From Ipomoea triloba (lineage: Eukaryota > Streptophyta > Magnoliopsida > Solanales > Convolvulaceae), in assembly GCF_003576645.1 (NCBI RefSeq), contig NC_044916.1, positions 15,654,784 to 15,718,783 on the forward strand: a stretch of 64,000 bases of DNA. The letters are read 5' to 3'. The position numbers and the translations under genes were made by a program. Positions 63,060 to 64,000 of this stretch are shown piece after piece. The notes beneath the pieces were generated by a model that saw nothing but the letters and a program-made list of their open reading frames with translations, did no database searches and was not told the origin of the DNA. How positions within the stretch are numbered: the first letter of the stretch is position 1; every line of letters starts with the position of its first letter.

Positions 63060-64000
63060 TGTTAGGAACATCATGTAATAGGTTTTGATGATACCAACTG
63101 TTAAGTAAGAATCCCCAAGTCTCGATTCATAGGCAAAACAATGTAAGTTCGATAAGTAAACTAAGAGCGAAAATACAACCGGGTAATTTGAGCTCAACTC
63201 GGGAAATATTTAAGCTTAAGGTAAACTTGTTTGAACAACTTAGAAGTTTTCGTGTTGTAAGCAAACAGATAGATCAGAAGCAGGCACGAGACAACTCTGG
63301 AGGAATAAGGGTCTACGAGACATCAACTAAGTCTCGAGACACAAGCCAAGTTCGAGAGGTAAGGACCTCTCGATATACCTATCGAGTTCGAGACGTAAAG
63401 AATATTCGAGAGATAGACCTCTCGATACATGGGATTGAAACATCAAGTGGTCGAGACATCTTTTATGGTCTCGATAAACCGGCACTTCTCCAAGAGGCTG
63501 AATGTTAGTCAACATGTGCAGATAAAATACTCTAAGTTTGGAGAAGAAGAATATCATGAAGATAAAATATTGAAGAGGTGCTAAGCGGGAGGTTTCAAAA
63601 NACACAAGCCAAGTTCGAGAGGTAAGGACCTCTCGATATACCTATCGAGTTCGAGACGTAAAGAATATTCGAGAGATAGACCTCTCGATACATGGGATTG
63701 AAACATCAAGTGGTCGAGACATCTTTTATGGTCTCGATAAACCGGCACTTCTCCAAGAGGCTGAATGTTAGTCAACATGTGCAGATAAAATACTCTAAGT
63801 TTGGAGAAGAAGAATATCATGAAGATAAAATATTGAAGAGGTGCTAAGCGGGAGGTTTCAAAATGGACGGAAGTGGATGACACGTCAGACCTCCACCACA
63901 AACGGTCAAGAAGTGCACTAATCCTGAAGTGGTCAGATTCCCCAAACAAGGAATGATGGGAACATAAAAAGAGTAACTTTATCCAAAAGAAGCAAGTGAA
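63060..64000 (+). mobile_element. Second Sirevirus-like LTR (5' part, runs off the window)
   Basis: Starts TGTTAGGAACATCATG and matches the first several hundred bases of the LTR at 2883 (AATAGGTTTTGATGATACCA, TAAACTAAGAGCGAAAATAC, AACTTGTTTGAAC). It has more GTTCGAGACGTAAAG-type repeats. It interrupts Tat-2 upstream of gag, so the copia insertion is younger than Tat-2. About 263 bp of it is probably a duplicated contig overlap. Confidence 0.8.
63339..63863. repeat. 262-bp direct repeat around a single N (contig-join scar)
   Basis: 63339-63600 is repeated at 63602-63863 with N at 63601. The copies appear identical, including the (GTTC)GAGACGTAAAG repeats. Confidence 0.9.

Overview
This 64 kb window comes from a plant nuclear genome, probably a eudicot. 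It is AT-rich between elements and densely packed with nested transposable elements. I found no intact host gene. The evidence for a plant is the mix of element types: a Sirevirus-like Ty1/copia LTR, an Athila-type Ty3/gypsy element with its PF03078-like ORF, two Tat-lineage Ty3/gypsy elements with the extra archaeal-type RNase H, a Helitron helicase, CACTA, Mutator, hAT and Tourist DNA elements, and tRNA-derived SINEs. The only recognisable host-gene sequence is a decayed exon of an ALKBH9/10-type RNA demethylase near 6.3-6.5 kb.

Layout. 1-4559: 3' end of a Sirevirus-like copia element (long acidic/coiled-coil ORF, polypurine tract, 3' LTR). 4566-5445: broken Helitron helicase cut by that LTR. 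5.5-8.3 kb: AT-rich repeats, the ALKBH9-like fragment and a Mutator-type MITE. 8.3-12.4 kb: long LTR-like segment ending GGGGTGTTACA, carrying a perfect solo LTR (TSD TATAG). 12.4-33.2 kb: a minus-strand Tat element (Tat-1) whose integrase is split by a 14.9 kb Athila element (TSD GTGAT, both LTRs 1330 bp). That Athila lacks RT/RNase H/integrase and is itself interrupted by a second, inverted Athila (TSD TAATG), which makes a multi-kilobase palindrome. 33.2-51.9 kb: DNA-transposon territory (hAT remnant, element in (TA)n, MULE-MITE, 3.6 kb MULE with 9 bp TSD, SINEs, CACTA terminus, Tourist MITE, a family ending in a GGACCATGGTCC-type motif) with two N gaps. 51.9-63.06 kb: a second minus-strand Tat element (Tat-2) with gag, protease, RT, RNase H, aRNH and integrase, plus an antisense spliced ORF on the plus strand. 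63.06 kb to the end: a second Sirevirus-like LTR inserted upstream of Tat-2 gag.

Two signals look technical but deserve attention. First, four unrelated loci carry ladders of tandem units with a period of exactly 42 bp, in which the breakpoint creeps along. Second, four single-N positions are each flanked by long direct repeats (38, about 62, about 1736 and 262 bp), which looks like unmerged contig overlap. Any copy-number statement about this window, including the apparent duplication of Tat-2 pol, should be read with that in mind. I found no evidence of a new multigene functional system. The most biologically interesting items are the Athila palindrome with an apparently inherited internal inverted LTR, the spliced antisense ORF of Tat-2, and the nested insertion order.
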